Shown: positions 35,049 to 45,258 of the stretch, piece after piece | How positions within the stretch are numbered: position 1 is the first letter of the stretch | Layout: each line of letters begins with the position of its first letter | DNA from: Bifidobacterium sp. ESL0790 | Lineage (GTDB): Bacteria; Actinomycetota; Actinomycetes; Actinomycetales; Bifidobacteriaceae | Assembly: GCF_029395435.1 (NCBI RefSeq) | Contig: NZ_CP113915.1 | Span: forward strand, 248,001 to 312,000 | Reading direction: 5' to 3' | Length of the DNA: 64,000 nt | Translations under genes and position numbers: made by a program | The notes under the pieces: model-generated | The model's database searches: none | What the model was told of the DNA's origin: nothing | What the model saw: only the letters and a program-made list of their open reading frames with translations

Positions 35049-36669
35049 GTGGCGCCATTCTTTGGATATCGATGATGCGCGGGCCGTCGGGGGTGCGGAT
35101 CACAAACAGCGCCACAGCATTGCCGGTGGGCATGTACGGCGATTTCGCGATGAGCTGCTTGGCCAGCGTCTTGGACGAACATATTGTACGCAGATGTTCG
35201 AAGATTCCGCCGATGACCGGCCTGTGCATGCAGATCGCGGTCGCCCGGCTATATTCGACAGCTTTCGCTGATATGTCGGCGTTGCCGGGGTTCTGGGCGC
35301 TGGCGGTCTGCATGGCGCTCGTCGCAACGGTGTTCTCTACGCGCTTATCGTCTGTGTCGGAGCGCTTTTTGTCGTTGGTTTTATCGGTGTGCTTGCCATC
35401 GTCTTTTGCGCTGACAGGGGTTTCGCCTTTCTCGCCACCGCTTGGACCATCAGCCTCGCCGATATGCTTGCCGCCATCCACGAGGTCACGCATCGCGGAG
35501 GTGCGGGGGACCGTGGCGTACATCTTCTCATCCATCGCAGCTTGGTGGGCCTCGGCTTTGGTCTGGTGTGAGTCGTCCCGCGTCGCCGTGGTCTCATCGC
35601 TGTCGCCATTGCCAACATTGCCGCCGCCAATGCCTTCATTGTCATCGAGCAGGAAATTGATGTCCTCCTCGATTCGTTGCCAGGCCTTGTCGGGGTCGCT
35701 GGCGAACGAGTCCTCGGTCAGCTCGGGGACGGGTATCACCGGCAGGTTGGTGTGCCAGGCATATGGCTCGATGGTCTCCATGCACCGCAGCCATGGTGAG
35801 GAGAAAAGTTGCGAGGGGTTGTAGCAGGCCAGCTCCTGGTTGAGCGCGAAGCTCGCCGAAGCGCCCCGAGGGGTGATCGGCCGGTTGGCATCGGTGCCGT
35901 TCCAGTGTTTGCGCGATTCCGCTTTGCTGTGGCGGACGATGATGACCGTCCTGCTTTCGAGCGCGCCTTGCCGGATGCGTTCGACGAACAGGTCGAGTAT
36001 TTCGCGGTCATGGGCGTGGGAAAGCCGCTTGCGCGCCTTGGGAATCGACATCCACCGCACCTCGTCCACCTCGCTGTCCTTCGCGGGGTTGATCGGGCCG
36101 ATGGCCGGTTCGCGGCGGCGTGAGTCCTCATCGGTGATGGGCCGCGCCATCCAATAGGTCACGTGCTTGGTCGAGACGGGGCTGGCCTTGGTGCGTTTGG
36201 CGTTCGTGCCCTCCGCGTCGAGCGGGTAATCCACCTCGCCGAGCTTCGGCCCAAGCGCGACAGGCACGCCGGTCTCCTCCTCCATCTCGCGCACGGCGGC
36301 GTGGCGGTTGGACTCGTTCTCCTCGAGCTTGCCTTTCGGCCAACTCCAGTCGTCGTATTTCGGCCGATGGACCATGCAGACCTCGAGACCGGGGAATGTG
36401 GCCTGCGCGCGGGCGGTGCCGTGACGATGCTTTTTCTTCCGATGTTGCTTGGCTGGCTTGTCGGACGTGTTCGTTTTGTCCGATTTGCCCCCGTCGGGTT
36501 GCGTCGAAAAAGAATTCTTGCCATTGCCTGTGCTGACGAGTGAAGGAACCCTATACGTCGCGGTGTCAACGCGGCTCTTTGCAACCTCGTTCGCCTCGCC
36601 TGTCGGCCGCACCCAACGATAGGGGATGCCGCCCGCGGCCTCGACGATATGCGATGGTTTCTCGCTCAT
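35038..36669 (-). CDS. MutT1-type Nudix hydrolase fused to histidine phosphatase
   Basis: 543 residues. The N-terminal Nudix domain has the box G(KLEEN)E(SNRHAAV)REMEEETGV near residues 114-136. The C-terminal SixA/phosphoglycerate-mutase-like phosphatase begins at VIIVRHSKAESRKHW near residue 245. The same fusion occurs in mycobacterial MutT1, which sanitises oxidised guanine nucleotides and, through the second domain, dephosphorylates the product. A charged linker (about residues 55-90) and a low-complexity insertion (about 350-460) interrupt the domains. The ATG at 36669 has GAAGGGC before it. It follows ppk on the same strand, as mutT1 adjoins ppk1 in M. tuberculosis. Confidence 0.85.
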   Translation of the reverse strand: MSEKPSHIVEAAGGIPYRWVRPTGEANEVAKSRVDTATYRVPSLVSTGNGKNSFSTQPDGGKSDKTNTSDKPAKQHRKKKHRHGTARAQATFPGLEVCMVHRPKYDDWSWPKGKLEENESNRHAAVREMEEETGVPVALGPKLGEVDYPLDAEGTNAKRTKASPVSTKHVTYWMARPITDEDSRRREPAIGPINPAKDSEVDEVRWMSIPKARKRLSHAHDREILDLFVERIRQGALESRTVIIVRHSKAESRKHWNGTDANRPITPRGASASFALNQELACYNPSQLFSSPWLRCMETIEPYAWHTNLPVIPVPELTEDSFASDPDKAWQRIEEDINFLLDDNEGIGGGNVGNGDSDETTATRDDSHQTKAEAHQAAMDEKMYATVPRTSAMRDLVDGGKHIGEADGPSGGEKGETPVSAKDDGKHTDKTNDKKRSDTDDKRVENTVATSAMQTASAQNPGNADISAKAVEYSRATAICMHRPVIGGIFEHLRTICSSKTLAKQLIAKSPYMPTGNAVALFVIRTPDGPRIIDIQRMAPLVY

Positions 36670-36838
36670 ACGCTGCCCTTCCGCCTGTTGCCTGCACTTT
36701 GGGCAACGTTCGGTGCTGGCATCACCGGATGCCACTCGTTGTTCGCGTCAGATTCCTTGGGCGTCGCGGAAATTCCGGATATCTTGGAATATCCGCGACG
36801 TTTGGAAATTCAATCAAAGCGCCATTTCGCGGCCTGCG

Positions 36839-39070
36839 TCACCTCTGCTTGCCGCGTTGATGCGTCTTGATGAGGTACTCCTGGCAGTCCACCAGCGGCT
36901 TGCCGTTCTCGTCGTGGGAATGGCGGATATAGGTGCCGTCGGGCTGCATATGCCAGGACGAGGTGGCGTCGGCCATCTGCAGGTCCACATAATCGATCAG
37001 CGAGGAGATCTCGCCCGGGTCGGTGATGCGCACCAGCGCCTCCACACGGCGGTCGAGGTTGCGGTGCATCAGGTCGGCCGAGCCGATCCAGACCTCCGGG
37101 CCGGCCACCGGGCCTTCGCCGATCTGCGGCCCTTCGGAATTGGCGAAGGCGTAGATACGGCTGTGCTCGAGGAACCTGCCGAGAATCGAACGGACGCGGA
37201 TGTTCTCGCTCAGGCCCGGAACGCCGGGTTTCAGCGAGCAGATACCGCGCACCACGAGGTCGATCTTCACTCCGGCCTGGCTGGCGTGGTAGAGGGCATC
37301 GATGGTCTGTTCGTCGACGATGGAGTTGACCTTGATCTTCACCCATGCCTCGTGGCCGGCCCTGGCGGCGTCCTCCTCGCGGCGGATGCGTTTGATGAGG
37401 CCGGTGCGCGCGGTGCGGGGCGCGACGAGCAGACGGTGGAAGCTGGAACGTGGGGCGTAGCCGGAAAGCTGGTTGAACAGGCGTGTCAGGTCCTGGCCGA
37501 CCACCGGGTTGCAGGTCAACAGGCCCAGGTCGGTGTATTGGCGGGCGGTCTTCGGGTTGTAGTTACCGGTGCCCACATGGCAGTAGCGGCGCAGCCCGTC
37601 GGCCTCCTGGCGCACGACCAGCGAGAGCTTGCAGTGGGTCTTCAAGCCCACAATGCCATAGACGACGTGCACGCCTGCGCGCTCGAGCTTGCGGGCCCAG
37701 GCGATGTTGGCGTCCTCGTCGAAACGCGCCTTGATCTCCACCAGCGCCAGCACCTGCTTGCCGGCGTGCGCGGCGTCGACCAGCGCGTCGATGATTGGCG
37801 AGTTGCTTGAGGTGCGGTAGAGCGTCTGCTTGATGGCCAGCACCTTCGGGTCGGCGGCGGCCTGCGCCAGGAAGGCCTGCACCGAGGTGGAGAACGAATC
37901 GTAGGGGTGGTGCAGCAGGATGTCGCGCTCGCGGATGGCGGCGAAGATGTCCTGCGCGCGGCTCGACTCGACGGTGGCGATCTGCCGGTTCGTGGTCGGG
38001 ATGAACGGCTTGTTCTTGAGGTCCGGGCGGTCGATGTCCTGCAGCTCGAACAGCAGCGTCATGTCGAGCGGCGCGGGCAGACGGAAGATCTCCTCCTCGT
38101 TGACGCGCAGGCGACGGGCGAGCAGCTGCGAGAGGAACGGGCTGGTGGAATCGCTGATCTCCAGGCGGATCGGCGGCCCGAAGCGACGGCGCAGCAGCTC
38201 CTTTTCCATCGCGTTCAGGAGGTTCTCGGCGTCGTCCTCCTCCACGTCAATGTCCTCGTTACGGGTGACGCGGAACGAGCGCGCCTCCTTGATGATCATG
38301 CCGGGGAACAGCGACTCGAGGTGCGCGATGATGAGGTTCTCCATGGTGATGAAGCCATAGCGCTCCTCGCGGCTTTCCTCGTCCGTCAAATCGTCGACGG
38401 GCACAAGGCGGTTGAGGTTGTCTGGCACTTTGACGCGCGCGAAATGCGTCTTGCCGCTGTTCGGGTTCTCGACCAAGACGGCGAGATTCAAAGATCCGCC
38501 GGAAATATAGGGGAACGGGTGCGCCGGGTCGAAGGCGAGCGGCGTCAGAACCGGGAAGACCTGCTGGCGGTAGTAGCGCGAAAGGCGTTCCTGCTCGGCG
38601 CTGGTGAGCTTGTCCCAGCTCAACAGGATGATGTGCTCCTTCGCGAGTTCGGGGAGGATATGGTCGATGACCTCGCCGGCGTGCTCGGCTTGCAGTTCGT
38701 GCGTGGTCTCGCTGATCGAACGCAGCTGCTGGCGCGGGCTCAGGCCCGAGGCGGAGGTCACCGCGATGCCGGTGTCGATGCGTCGTTTGAGGCCGGCGAC
38801 GCGCACCATGAAGTATTCGTCGAGGTTCGAGGCGAAAATGCCCGCGAAGTTGGCCCGCTCCAGAAGCGGGGTCTCGGGGTCTTCGGCCAGTTCGAGCACG
38901 CGCTTGTTGAATTTGAGCCAGCTTAGCTCGCGGTCGAAATACCGGTTTTCGGGCAATGGCCGCTCTTCCGGCAGCGGGTGCCGCTTGTCGGTCTTCTCGG
39001 TTTCCGCGATGTGCTCAGCGATCTGGCTGCGCAACAGCGCCTTGGAAGGTGCGTCAAAAATCTGTGCCAT
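36839..39070 (-). CDS. ppk: Polyphosphate kinase PPK1
   Basis: 743 residues, normal for PPK1. It polymerises the gamma phosphate of ATP into polyphosphate. The start region ([20 protein letters not shown]) is the standard PPK1 N-terminal domain; later come [49 protein letters not shown] (containing an active-site His) and [17 protein letters not shown]. The ATG at 39070 fits. It is followed by the MutT1-type gene after about 170 bases and preceded by two DnaA-box-like sites. Confidence 0.95.
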   Translation of the reverse strand: MAQIFDAPSKALLRSQIAEHIAETEKTDKRHPLPEERPLPENRYFDRELSWLKFNKRVLELAEDPETPLLERANFAGIFASNLDEYFMVRVAGLKRRIDTGIAVTSASGLSPRQQLRSISETTHELQAEHAGEVIDHILPELAKEHIILLSWDKLTSAEQERLSRYYRQQVFPVLTPLAFDPAHPFPYISGGSLNLAVLVENPNSGKTHFARVKVPDNLNRLVPVDDLTDEESREERYGFITMENLIIAHLESLFPGMIIKEARSFRVTRNEDIDVEEDDAENLLNAMEKELLRRRFGPPIRLEISDSTSPFLSQLLARRLRVNEEEIFRLPAPLDMTLLFELQDIDRPDLKNKPFIPTTNRQIATVESSRAQDIFAAIRERDILLHHPYDSFSTSVQAFLAQAAADPKVLAIKQTLYRTSSNSPIIDALVDAAHAGKQVLALVEIKARFDEDANIAWARKLERAGVHVVYGIVGLKTHCKLSLVVRQEADGLRRYCHVGTGNYNPKTARQYTDLGLLTCNPVVGQDLTRLFNQLSGYAPRSSFHRLLVAPRTARTGLIKRIRREEDAARAGHEAWVKIKVNSIVDEQTIDALYHASQAGVKIDLVVRGICSLKPGVPGLSENIRVRSILGRFLEHSRIYAFANSEGPQIGEGPVAGPEVWIGSADLMHRNLDRRVEALVRITDPGEISSLIDYVDLQMADATSSWHMQPDGTYIRHSHDENGKPLVDCQEYLIKTHQRGKQR

Positions 39071-39130
39071 TCTTTTACTTTAAGCAGGGGTCGGGAGTTA
39101 TCGAGACCGCGAAACGCTGGGCCCGTAAAA

Positions 39131-39179
39131 TGTGGATAACTTTTTTCTGTGCACCGCGACACGCCTCAAATGTGGATAA
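39131..39179. promoter_or_regulatory. Two exact DnaA-box sequences upstream of ppk
   Basis: TGTGGATAA occurs at 39131-39139 and 39171-39179, 40 bases apart in the same orientation, between ppk and the toxin gene. The second lies in a block (GACACGCC, TGTGGATAA, CCCAACCGTT, CCACA) also present at 46700-46740. Confidence 0.55.
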
Positions 39180-39311
39180 TCCCAACCGTTCGACCACATT
39201 ACCCGTTTGTGCTTGTTTCTTTGGGTGAATTCCTGTTTTCTGAGTAGTGAACGTCAAGGCGATCTAGAAGGGAATGACACGTTGGAATTGCGGAAAATAT
39301 CAAAAATGATA

Positions 39312-39327
39312 TTATCAATATTGATAA
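39312..39327. promoter_or_regulatory. Palindromic operator of the toxin-antitoxin pair
   Basis: TTATCAATATTGATAA is a perfect 16-bp palindrome 17 bases before the toxin start, where HigA/Xre-type antitoxins usually bind to repress their own operon. The AT-rich surroundings probably hold the promoter. Confidence 0.7.
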
Positions 39328-39343
39328 CTAAACAGGTGACGCC

Positions 39344-39694
39344 ATGAGCGGCTTCGAGATCGAGTTCTACACCCTGCCCGACGGCACCCAGCCCGTTCGA
39401 GAGTTGATTGATTCGCTCGACGCCAAGCTCTCCAGAAAGGTGCTGGATGACTTGGACATGCTCAGACATTACGGTAATCGGCTTCGCGAGCCATACTCCA
39501 AAAGGGTTTCGGATGGTGTTTTCGAGCTGCGGATAAGGCAGTCGAGCAATAGTGTTCGCGTGCTGTATTTCTTCGTGGCAGGAAGACGAATCGTGGTCAC
39601 CCATGGCTTTGTCAAGAAAAGCAACAAGTTGCCGCGCGCCGAGTTGCGCAGAGCGAAACGCTATCGCCAGGATTGGCTGGAAAGGAACAGGTGA
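39344..39694 (+). CDS. HigB/RelE-family toxin
   Basis: 116 residues. FEIEFYTLPDGTQPVRELI, then LRHYGNRLREPYSKRVSDGVFELRIRQSSNSVRVLYFF and ITHGFVKKSNK-type residues (VTHGFVKKSNKLPRAEL) are the pattern of the Gp49/HigB branch of the RelE/ParE toxins, ribosome-dependent mRNA endonucleases. A basic C-terminus (RAKRYRQDW) fits. The toxin gene comes first, as in higBA loci, and the antitoxin follows after 3 bases. Confidence 0.9.
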   Translation: MSGFEIEFYTLPDGTQPVRELIDSLDAKLSRKVLDDLDMLRHYGNRLREPYSKRVSDGVFELRIRQSSNSVRVLYFFVAGRRIVVTHGFVKKSNKLPRAELRRAKRYRQDWLERNR

Positions 39695-39697
39695 GCG

Positions 39698-39973
39698 ATG
39701 GACGATCTGGATAGGTATATAGCAAGCCGAAAGAGCCGTGATCCTAAATTCGCCAAGGAGTTCGAAGCGACGAGGCCGGAGCATGAGGCCGCGTTGGCCA
39801 TTATGAAGGCGCGTATCGAGGCTCAGATGACCCAGGAGGAGCTGGCGGAGCGCTCGGGCATGAGGGCCTCCAACATCTCGCGGCTGGAGAGCGGGCGTTC
39901 CGTGCCCACGGTCAGGACCCTCGCGCAGATCGCCAAGGGGCTGGGGCGCAGGCTCAAGATCGAGTTCGTGTGA
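39698..39973 (+). CDS. HigA/Xre-family antitoxin
   Basis: 91 residues. The C-terminal helix-turn-helix spans about residues 40-85 (MTQEELAERSGMRASNISRL, then ESGRSVPTVRTLAQIAKGLG), a typical Xre domain. The N-terminal helix (SRDPKFAKEFEATRPEHEAA) would bind the toxin. It should neutralise the toxin and bind the upstream palindrome. GTGAGCG precedes the ATG. Confidence 0.9.
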   Translation: MDDLDRYIASRKSRDPKFAKEFEATRPEHEAALAIMKARIEAQMTQEELAERSGMRASNISRLESGRSVPTVRTLAQIAKGLGRRLKIEFV

Positions 39974-40311
39974 GTGAGGAGGCTGGCGCCGGGTTTGAGG
40001 CACTTGTTTCGCTGTAGGACAAACGAAATAACAAAATCGCACAGACTTCTTGATAAAGGCCGCAAAAGGTGACATTTTGTGTGCGTTGCGGGCTTGGAAG
40101 CAACGTTTGCGACCATTACCGCACAAATGCCCTTTCTGGCTTGCTTCCGGCCGGTTCGGCGGCGATAATGACAAGTACAAGGAAAACTGAACAGGCAGAG
40201 CCCACAAGAAAATAAAGATCCTTATGATCTTGACGTTGGACGGGCGATTGTTAAAGCTTACCGTTGCGACGATGGTGTTGTGCCGAGAATCTGCCAGTAG
40301 GTTGGACTTGC

Positions 40312-40342
40312 AGGAGACCCGCTTCGGTGGGTCTCCTTTTTA
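40312..40342 (+). terminator. Strong terminator with TTCG loop, no nearby upstream gene
   Basis: AGGAGACCC pairs with GGGTCTCCT around a CTTCGG tetraloop, followed by TTTTTAT. The nearest plus-strand gene ends 340 bases before it and the PAP2 gene starts 107 bases after it. It therefore ends either a small RNA or read-through from higBA, or acts as an attenuator in the PAP2 leader. The rest of gap 39974-40448 shows a short AAGATC/GATCTT dyad near 40207 and nothing else. Confidence 0.8.
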
Positions 40343-40448
40343 TTTCCAGGTGCTTGGTGTTCGGTGTCGGTGGCGCGTTTGTGGACGTTTTGCCCTGAGG
40401 TGGCGGCTGGGGCGCGGCTGTCTGGGTCTGTCTCCTAAAGTCGTAGCT

Positions 40449-41939
40449 ATGAGCGACGAATCCGAACAGCAAGGCAACGGCCAGATGGCCTCCAACTTCG
40501 ACGCCACCGGTTCCCGGCAAGGCGGCGAAGCCCCGGCTCCCAACGCGCCAGAGACCGCTGCGCCCGTGCCGCAAGCTACCGTGGATGGCGGGGCCTCGAA
40601 TGGCAACCCGCCAATGCCTCCCGCCCCCAAGAGCCAGGGCGTTGCGGATGGTGCCAACGCCGCGGCCGGGCAGCCGAACGTCGCCGAGCCCACGGTTGCG
40701 CCGACTCTTGGACAGCCGGTCGGCGGAGCCGGTGAGAGCGCCCAATGGACGCCGATCTCCGCTGATGCCGCTGGTGCCAAGAGTTCCTCGTCGTCTCCCG
40801 TTATTCCCCATATTCCGGTGAGCTCTCCCGACCAGGCGCGTGACATCTTCAATGGCGCCGTGGCCTCGTCCCCGTCGTCGACTTCCTCCGTTTTCTCCGC
40901 CGCGGCGTCCAACGGATTCGGTGACTCCGGCTCACAGATCGAGGACCTGTTCTCCGAGACGAAAGGTGAGGGCAACGGCTCATCCGCCGACGATGACGGA
41001 GTCGCCAAAGGCCTGGCGAAAATCGATCCGCTGACCATCCGCCCGCGCGTCTCCAGCTCCGTGCTTGCCATAGTGCTCGCGCTCCTGTGCTTCGCCGGTG
41101 CCGCCGGCGTCTATTGGTTTGGCGTGCACACGGTGAGTGGTCAGAATTACGATGAGATCTCCTGGGTCGGGCTCAAAGGCGCTGTGCCCGGCTGGTTCCT
41201 GACGCTGTCGCACATCCTGCAGACGAACGTCGTCATCCTCGTCTTGAGCCTGGCCATGGCTGTGGTGGCCTTGGTCGTCGCCGCCGTGCGCAAGCGTTGG
41301 TGGCTTTTCGGCCAGATCCTTGTCCTCGGCGTGGTCTGCTATGCCGTGACGTGGCTGAAGCGCCTCCTCCCGCGTCCGTTCCTCATCAACACGGAATCGA
41401 CCCACGCCAACACGGCCCCCTCCGGCCACACCCTGCTGGCGGTCGGCGCGGGGTTGGCGCTGCTGATCGCGGTGCCTCGCGTGTGGCGCGCGTTGGTCGC
41501 CGTCATCGAGGCCACGTATGCGGTGGCGGTGGCGCTGTCGCTGGTCGTCGTGCGCTGGCATCGCCCTTCGGACGTGGTGATGTCGTTGCTGCTCGCCGCG
41601 GGACTGACGCTGCTGGCGTTGGCGTTCACCAGGAAATCCGGCATGGACGACCCGGGCAACCGAGTCTCGTCCGCCAGCATCCAGATCGTCGCCAGCATCA
41701 TGGTGACGTTCGGCATCTGCTCCACCTGCTACGCCGGCTACCTCTTCTGGCAGCTCTACCCGGGCCTCGATATGGGCGCGAAATGGACGTATGGCGCCGC
41801 CTATGCGTCGTTCACCGCCGTGGTGCTCGGCCTGTCGTGCCTGCTTTTCGGTCTCGTGCTCGCTCTGCGTCAGCTCACCGCCTCACCACTGACCAGGCTC
41901 GGCTTGGTCGGCGCGCCTCCCGCACCGCCGCAGAAGTGA
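40449..41939 (+). CDS. PAP2-family membrane phosphatase
   Basis: 496 residues from the ATG at 40449 (a longer frame upstream crosses the terminator and is rejected). The first 195 residues are Ala/Pro/Ser/Gly-rich and probably disordered and cytoplasmic. The membrane part carries the PAP2 motifs: KRLLPRPF, PSGHTLLA and RWHRPSDVV, corresponding to KxxxxxxRP, PSGH and the SRxxxxxHxxxD-type motif. It would dephosphorylate a lipid phosphate such as undecaprenyl pyrophosphate or phosphatidate; the exact substrate is unknown. Its 3' end is 180 bases from topA. Confidence 0.82.
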   Translation: MSDESEQQGNGQMASNFDATGSRQGGEAPAPNAPETAAPVPQATVDGGASNGNPPMPPAPKSQGVADGANAAAGQPNVAEPTVAPTLGQPVGGAGESAQWTPISADAAGAKSSSSSPVIPHIPVSSPDQARDIFNGAVASSPSSTSSVFSAAASNGFGDSGSQIEDLFSETKGEGNGSSADDDGVAKGLAKIDPLTIRPRVSSSVLAIVLALLCFAGAAGVYWFGVHTVSGQNYDEISWVGLKGAVPGWFLTLSHILQTNVVILVLSLAMAVVALVVAAVRKRWWLFGQILVLGVVCYAVTWLKRLLPRPFLINTESTHANTAPSGHTLLAVGAGLALLIAVPRVWRALVAVIEATYAVAVALSLVVVRWHRPSDVVMSLLLAAGLTLLALAFTRKSGMDDPGNRVSSASIQIVASIMVTFGICSTCYAGYLFWQLYPGLDMGAKWTYGAAYASFTAVVLGLSCLLFGLVLALRQLTASPLTRLGLVGAPPAPPQK

Positions 41940-42119
41940 CGCGTGAATCGACGAGATGGATGGCCTGGCGTCGTTGCGATGCCGGGCTTGCCGAATGGCT
42001 TGCGCCGCCCGCGCGCCATACCTTATCTATTGCCTCCGCCACGCGCTGTGCTAACGTTGCGCCAAGAGTCATGAGTAATATGACTAGATATAACCCTTAT
42101 GGAACGTGAAGGAGCGGTT

Positions 42120-45050
42120 ATGGCGACTGGTAGCAAACTTGTCATCGTGGAGTCTCCGACCAAGGCGAAGAAAATCGGTGGATACCTTGGCAAAGGCTAC
42201 ACGGTCAAGGCCTCCGTCGGCCATATCCGCGACCTGGCGCAGCCCAGCCAGGTGCCGGCCTCCAAGAAGGAGAAGTTCGGCCGCTTCGGCGTGGACGTCG
42301 ACGATGGCTTCGAGCCCTATTACGTCGTCGGCCCCGAGAAGAAGAAAACCGTCGCCGAGCTCAAGAAGGCCCTGAAAGACGCCGACGAGCTCTATCTGGC
42401 GACTGATGAGGATCGCGAGGGCGAGGCGATCGCGTGGCATCTGGTGCAGACGCTCAAGCCGAAGGTGCCCGTCAAGCGCATGGTCTTCCATGAGATCACC
42501 CCCGAGGCGATCAAGGCGTCACTGGGCAAGACGCGCGATGTGGACGCCAACATGGTCGACGCGCAGGAGACGCGGCGTGTGCTGGACCGCTTGTATGGTT
42601 ACGAGCTTTCGCCGGTGCTGTGGCGCAAGGTGGGGCCGGGTCTTTCCGCGGGACGTGTGCAGTCCGTGGCCACTCGTCTGATCGTCGAGCGCGAACGTGA
42701 GCGCATGGCCTTCGTGCGCTCGCCGTATTGGGACGTCATCGCCAATCTTTCCGCGCCTGACGCGCAGGGCGCCGACGTCGAGTTCGAGTCGCGCATGGTT
42801 TCGCTCGGCGGTTCGCGCCTGGCTGGTTCCAAGGACTTCACCTCGACCGGCGAGCTCACGGCCTCCGCCACCAAAGACAAGGTGCGCCAGCTCGATGAGA
42901 CGCATGCCTCTGCGCTCGCCGAGGCGCTTAAATCCGCGTCGTTCACCGTGGTCTCGATGGAATCCAAGCCATACCATCGCCGCCCGGTGCCTCCGTTCAC
43001 CACCTCGACCATGCAGCAGGCTGCCGGCAACCGGCTTTCGATGAGCTCGCGCCAGACGATGAGGGCCGCGCAGGGCCTCTACGAGAACGGCTTCATCACT
43101 TATATGCGTACCGATTCGGTCACGCTTTCGCACGAGGCCATCGCCGCTGCGCGCGAGTCCGTCACGAAGAATTTCGGCAAGGAATACCTCTCCGACAAAC
43201 CCAAGCAGTACGCCACCAAGACCGCCGGCGCGCAGGAAGCTCACGAGTGCATCCGCCCAGCCGGCTCGCGTTTCCATGATCCTTCCGAACTGGCCACCAA
43301 GGTGCCGCCGGATCAACTGAAGCTTTACACCCTGATCTGGCAGCGCACGCTGGCCTCACAGATGGCCGACGCCACGGGATTCACCGCCACCGTGCGGCTT
43401 TCCGCCCCGACGCCGAGCGATGGAGAGGCCATGTTCCAGGCTTCTGGCACCGTCATCGAGTTCCCCGGGTTCTTGAAGGCCTCGGGTTGGCCACGCAAGT
43501 CGTCGTCTTCCTCGTCTGCTTCGGCGGCTCGTGGGGCGAAGGGCGCGAAAACCCAGTCCGACAAGCGCCAGAACGATGTGGCGCTGCCGCCGATGAAAAC
43601 CGGTGACGTGCTTTCGGCCACTTCGGTCGCCGCCGACGGTCACGAGACCCAGCCCCCGGCCCGATATACCGAAGCATCGTTGGTCAAGACGCTTGAGGCC
43701 AAGGAAATCGGCAGGCCTTCGACCTACGCCAGCATCATCTCCACGATTATCGACCGCGGCTACGTCTACGAGCGTGGGCGCGCGCTGATTCCGTCGTGGC
43801 TCGCCTTCGCGGTCACCAAGCTGCTCGAGACGAACTTCCCGAAGTATGTCGACTACCAGTTCACCGCCGACATGGAGAACGGGCTCGACAAGATCGCGCA
43901 CGGCCAGGAAACCAGCAAGGAGTGGCTCACCCGCTTCTACTTCGGCTCTGGCGACGACGCGGCGAAATCGCAGGACGAGGCGCATGAGGGCCTGCAGCAG
44001 CAGGTCGCGCAGCTCGGCGACATCGACGCCCGCGCAATCAACACCATCGAGATCGGCGACGGCCTGCATGTGCGCGTCGGCCGGTATGGCCCCTATCTTG
44101 AGGACACCAAGAACCTGGACGCCGAAGGCAACCCCAAGCGCGCCTCGATTCCCGAGACCATGGCCCCCGACGAGCTGACCGTCGAGGCGGGCCACGAGCT
44201 CATTAAGACCAACGCCGGCGGGCCGCGTGTGCTCGGCAAGGATCCGAAGACCGGCGGCACCGTGGAGGTGCGCACCGGCAGGTTCGGGCCTTATGTCGCG
44301 TTGATCTCGCCCGAAGCGCAAGAGGCCGCCAAAGCGGAGAAAGACGCCGAGACCGCGAAAGACGGCAAATCCACCAAGACCCGTGCACGCAAGTCCGCCA
44401 AGTCCACGGCGCCCAAGCCGAAGATGGAGTCGCTTTTCAAGACGATGAGCCCCGACACGGTCACGCTCGACGAAGCGTTGAAGCTCCTGAGCCTGCCACG
44501 CGAGGTCGGAAGATACGAGGAGACCGACGCTAAGACCGGCGAGACCGGGGAATCGGTGGTCACCGCCAGCAACGGGCGCTATGGCCCTTACCTGACCAAG
44601 AAGAGCGCGGACGGCAAGTCCGAGACGCGTTCGCTGGGCAGCGAGGACGAGCTGTTCACCGTCGATGTCGCGAAGGCCAAGGAGCTCTTCGCCCAGCCGA
44701 AGTATGGCCGGGGTCGTGGCAGGGGAGCTGCCAAGCCGCCGCTGCGCGAGTTGGGGCCTGACCCGGAGAACGGCAAGAATGTGACCATCAAGGATGGTTT
44801 CTACGGCGCCTACATCACCGACGGCGAGACCAACCGCACGCTCCCGAAGCAGTACACCCCGGAATCCATCGAACCGGCCACCGCCTTCCAGTTGCTTGCC
44901 GAAAAGCGTGCAGCCGGCCCCTCCAAGCGTCGTGGCCGTCGCAAGACGAGTGCGAAGAAGTCCACGACCCGCAAGACGGCCACCAAGCGCAAGTCCAGCG
45001 CGAAGAAGTCGACCAAATCGGCCGTTCGCAAGGCCTCGACGCGCAAATAG
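42120..45050 (+). CDS. topA: DNA topoisomerase I
   Basis: 976 residues. The TOPRIM domain starts KLVIVESPTKAKKIGGYLG, with DEDREGEAIAWHL near residue 98. The active-site Tyr lies in FITYMRTDSVTLS near residue 325. Behind the core are repeated C-terminal domains typical of actinobacterial TopA without Cys4 zinc fingers (RYGPYLEDTKN, RFGPYVALIS, RYGPYLTKKS), then a Lys/Arg/Ser/Thr tail of about 45 residues like those of mycobacterial and Streptomyces TopA. It relaxes negative supercoils. The ATG at 42120 has AAGGAG before it. A terminator follows. Confidence 0.96.
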   Translation: MATGSKLVIVESPTKAKKIGGYLGKGYTVKASVGHIRDLAQPSQVPASKKEKFGRFGVDVDDGFEPYYVVGPEKKKTVAELKKALKDADELYLATDEDREGEAIAWHLVQTLKPKVPVKRMVFHEITPEAIKASLGKTRDVDANMVDAQETRRVLDRLYGYELSPVLWRKVGPGLSAGRVQSVATRLIVERERERMAFVRSPYWDVIANLSAPDAQGADVEFESRMVSLGGSRLAGSKDFTSTGELTASATKDKVRQLDETHASALAEALKSASFTVVSMESKPYHRRPVPPFTTSTMQQAAGNRLSMSSRQTMRAAQGLYENGFITYMRTDSVTLSHEAIAAARESVTKNFGKEYLSDKPKQYATKTAGAQEAHECIRPAGSRFHDPSELATKVPPDQLKLYTLIWQRTLASQMADATGFTATVRLSAPTPSDGEAMFQASGTVIEFPGFLKASGWPRKSSSSSSASAARGAKGAKTQSDKRQNDVALPPMKTGDVLSATSVAADGHETQPPARYTEASLVKTLEAKEIGRPSTYASIISTIIDRGYVYERGRALIPSWLAFAVTKLLETNFPKYVDYQFTADMENGLDKIAHGQETSKEWLTRFYFGSGDDAAKSQDEAHEGLQQQVAQLGDIDARAINTIEIGDGLHVRVGRYGPYLEDTKNLDAEGNPKRASIPETMAPDELTVEAGHELIKTNAGGPRVLGKDPKTGGTVEVRTGRFGPYVALISPEAQEAAKAEKDAETAKDGKSTKTRARKSAKSTAPKPKMESLFKTMSPDTVTLDEALKLLSLPREVGRYEETDAKTGETGESVVTASNGRYGPYLTKKSADGKSETRSLGSEDELFTVDVAKAKELFAQPKYGRGRGRGAAKPPLRELGPDPENGKNVTIKDGFYGAYITDGETNRTLPKQYTPESIEPATAFQLLAEKRAAGPSKRRGRRKTSAKKSTTRKTATKRKSSAKKSTKSAVRKASTRK

Positions 45051-45074
45051 CAAACACTAAGTAACCCGTTCACC

Positions 45075-45106
45075 AAGGCGACCGCAAGCGAAGCGGTCGC
45101 CTTTTG
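45075..45106 (+). terminator. Terminator after topA
   Basis: AAGGCGACCGC at 45075-45085 pairs perfectly with GCGGTCGCCTT at 45093-45103 and TTTTG follows; it begins 25 bases after the topA stop. Confidence 0.9.
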
Positions 45107-45258
45107 TGTTTCATAGGCCTGCCGTATGTGTCGCTATTGTCTCGATAATCGGTCTCAGGAGACGATGAAATCCGCGAATTGGTATCGTTTTTAGTGCCAT
45201 TGGTCAGTTTCAAGTTCATTGTGCAATAACCATGGCGAGAGCAGGGAAAGGTGAAGTG

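Noticed and set aside
40224-40448. 75-residue N-terminal extension of the PAP2 protein
   Set aside because: It would cross a strong terminator and has no ribosome site; the ATG at 40449 is used.
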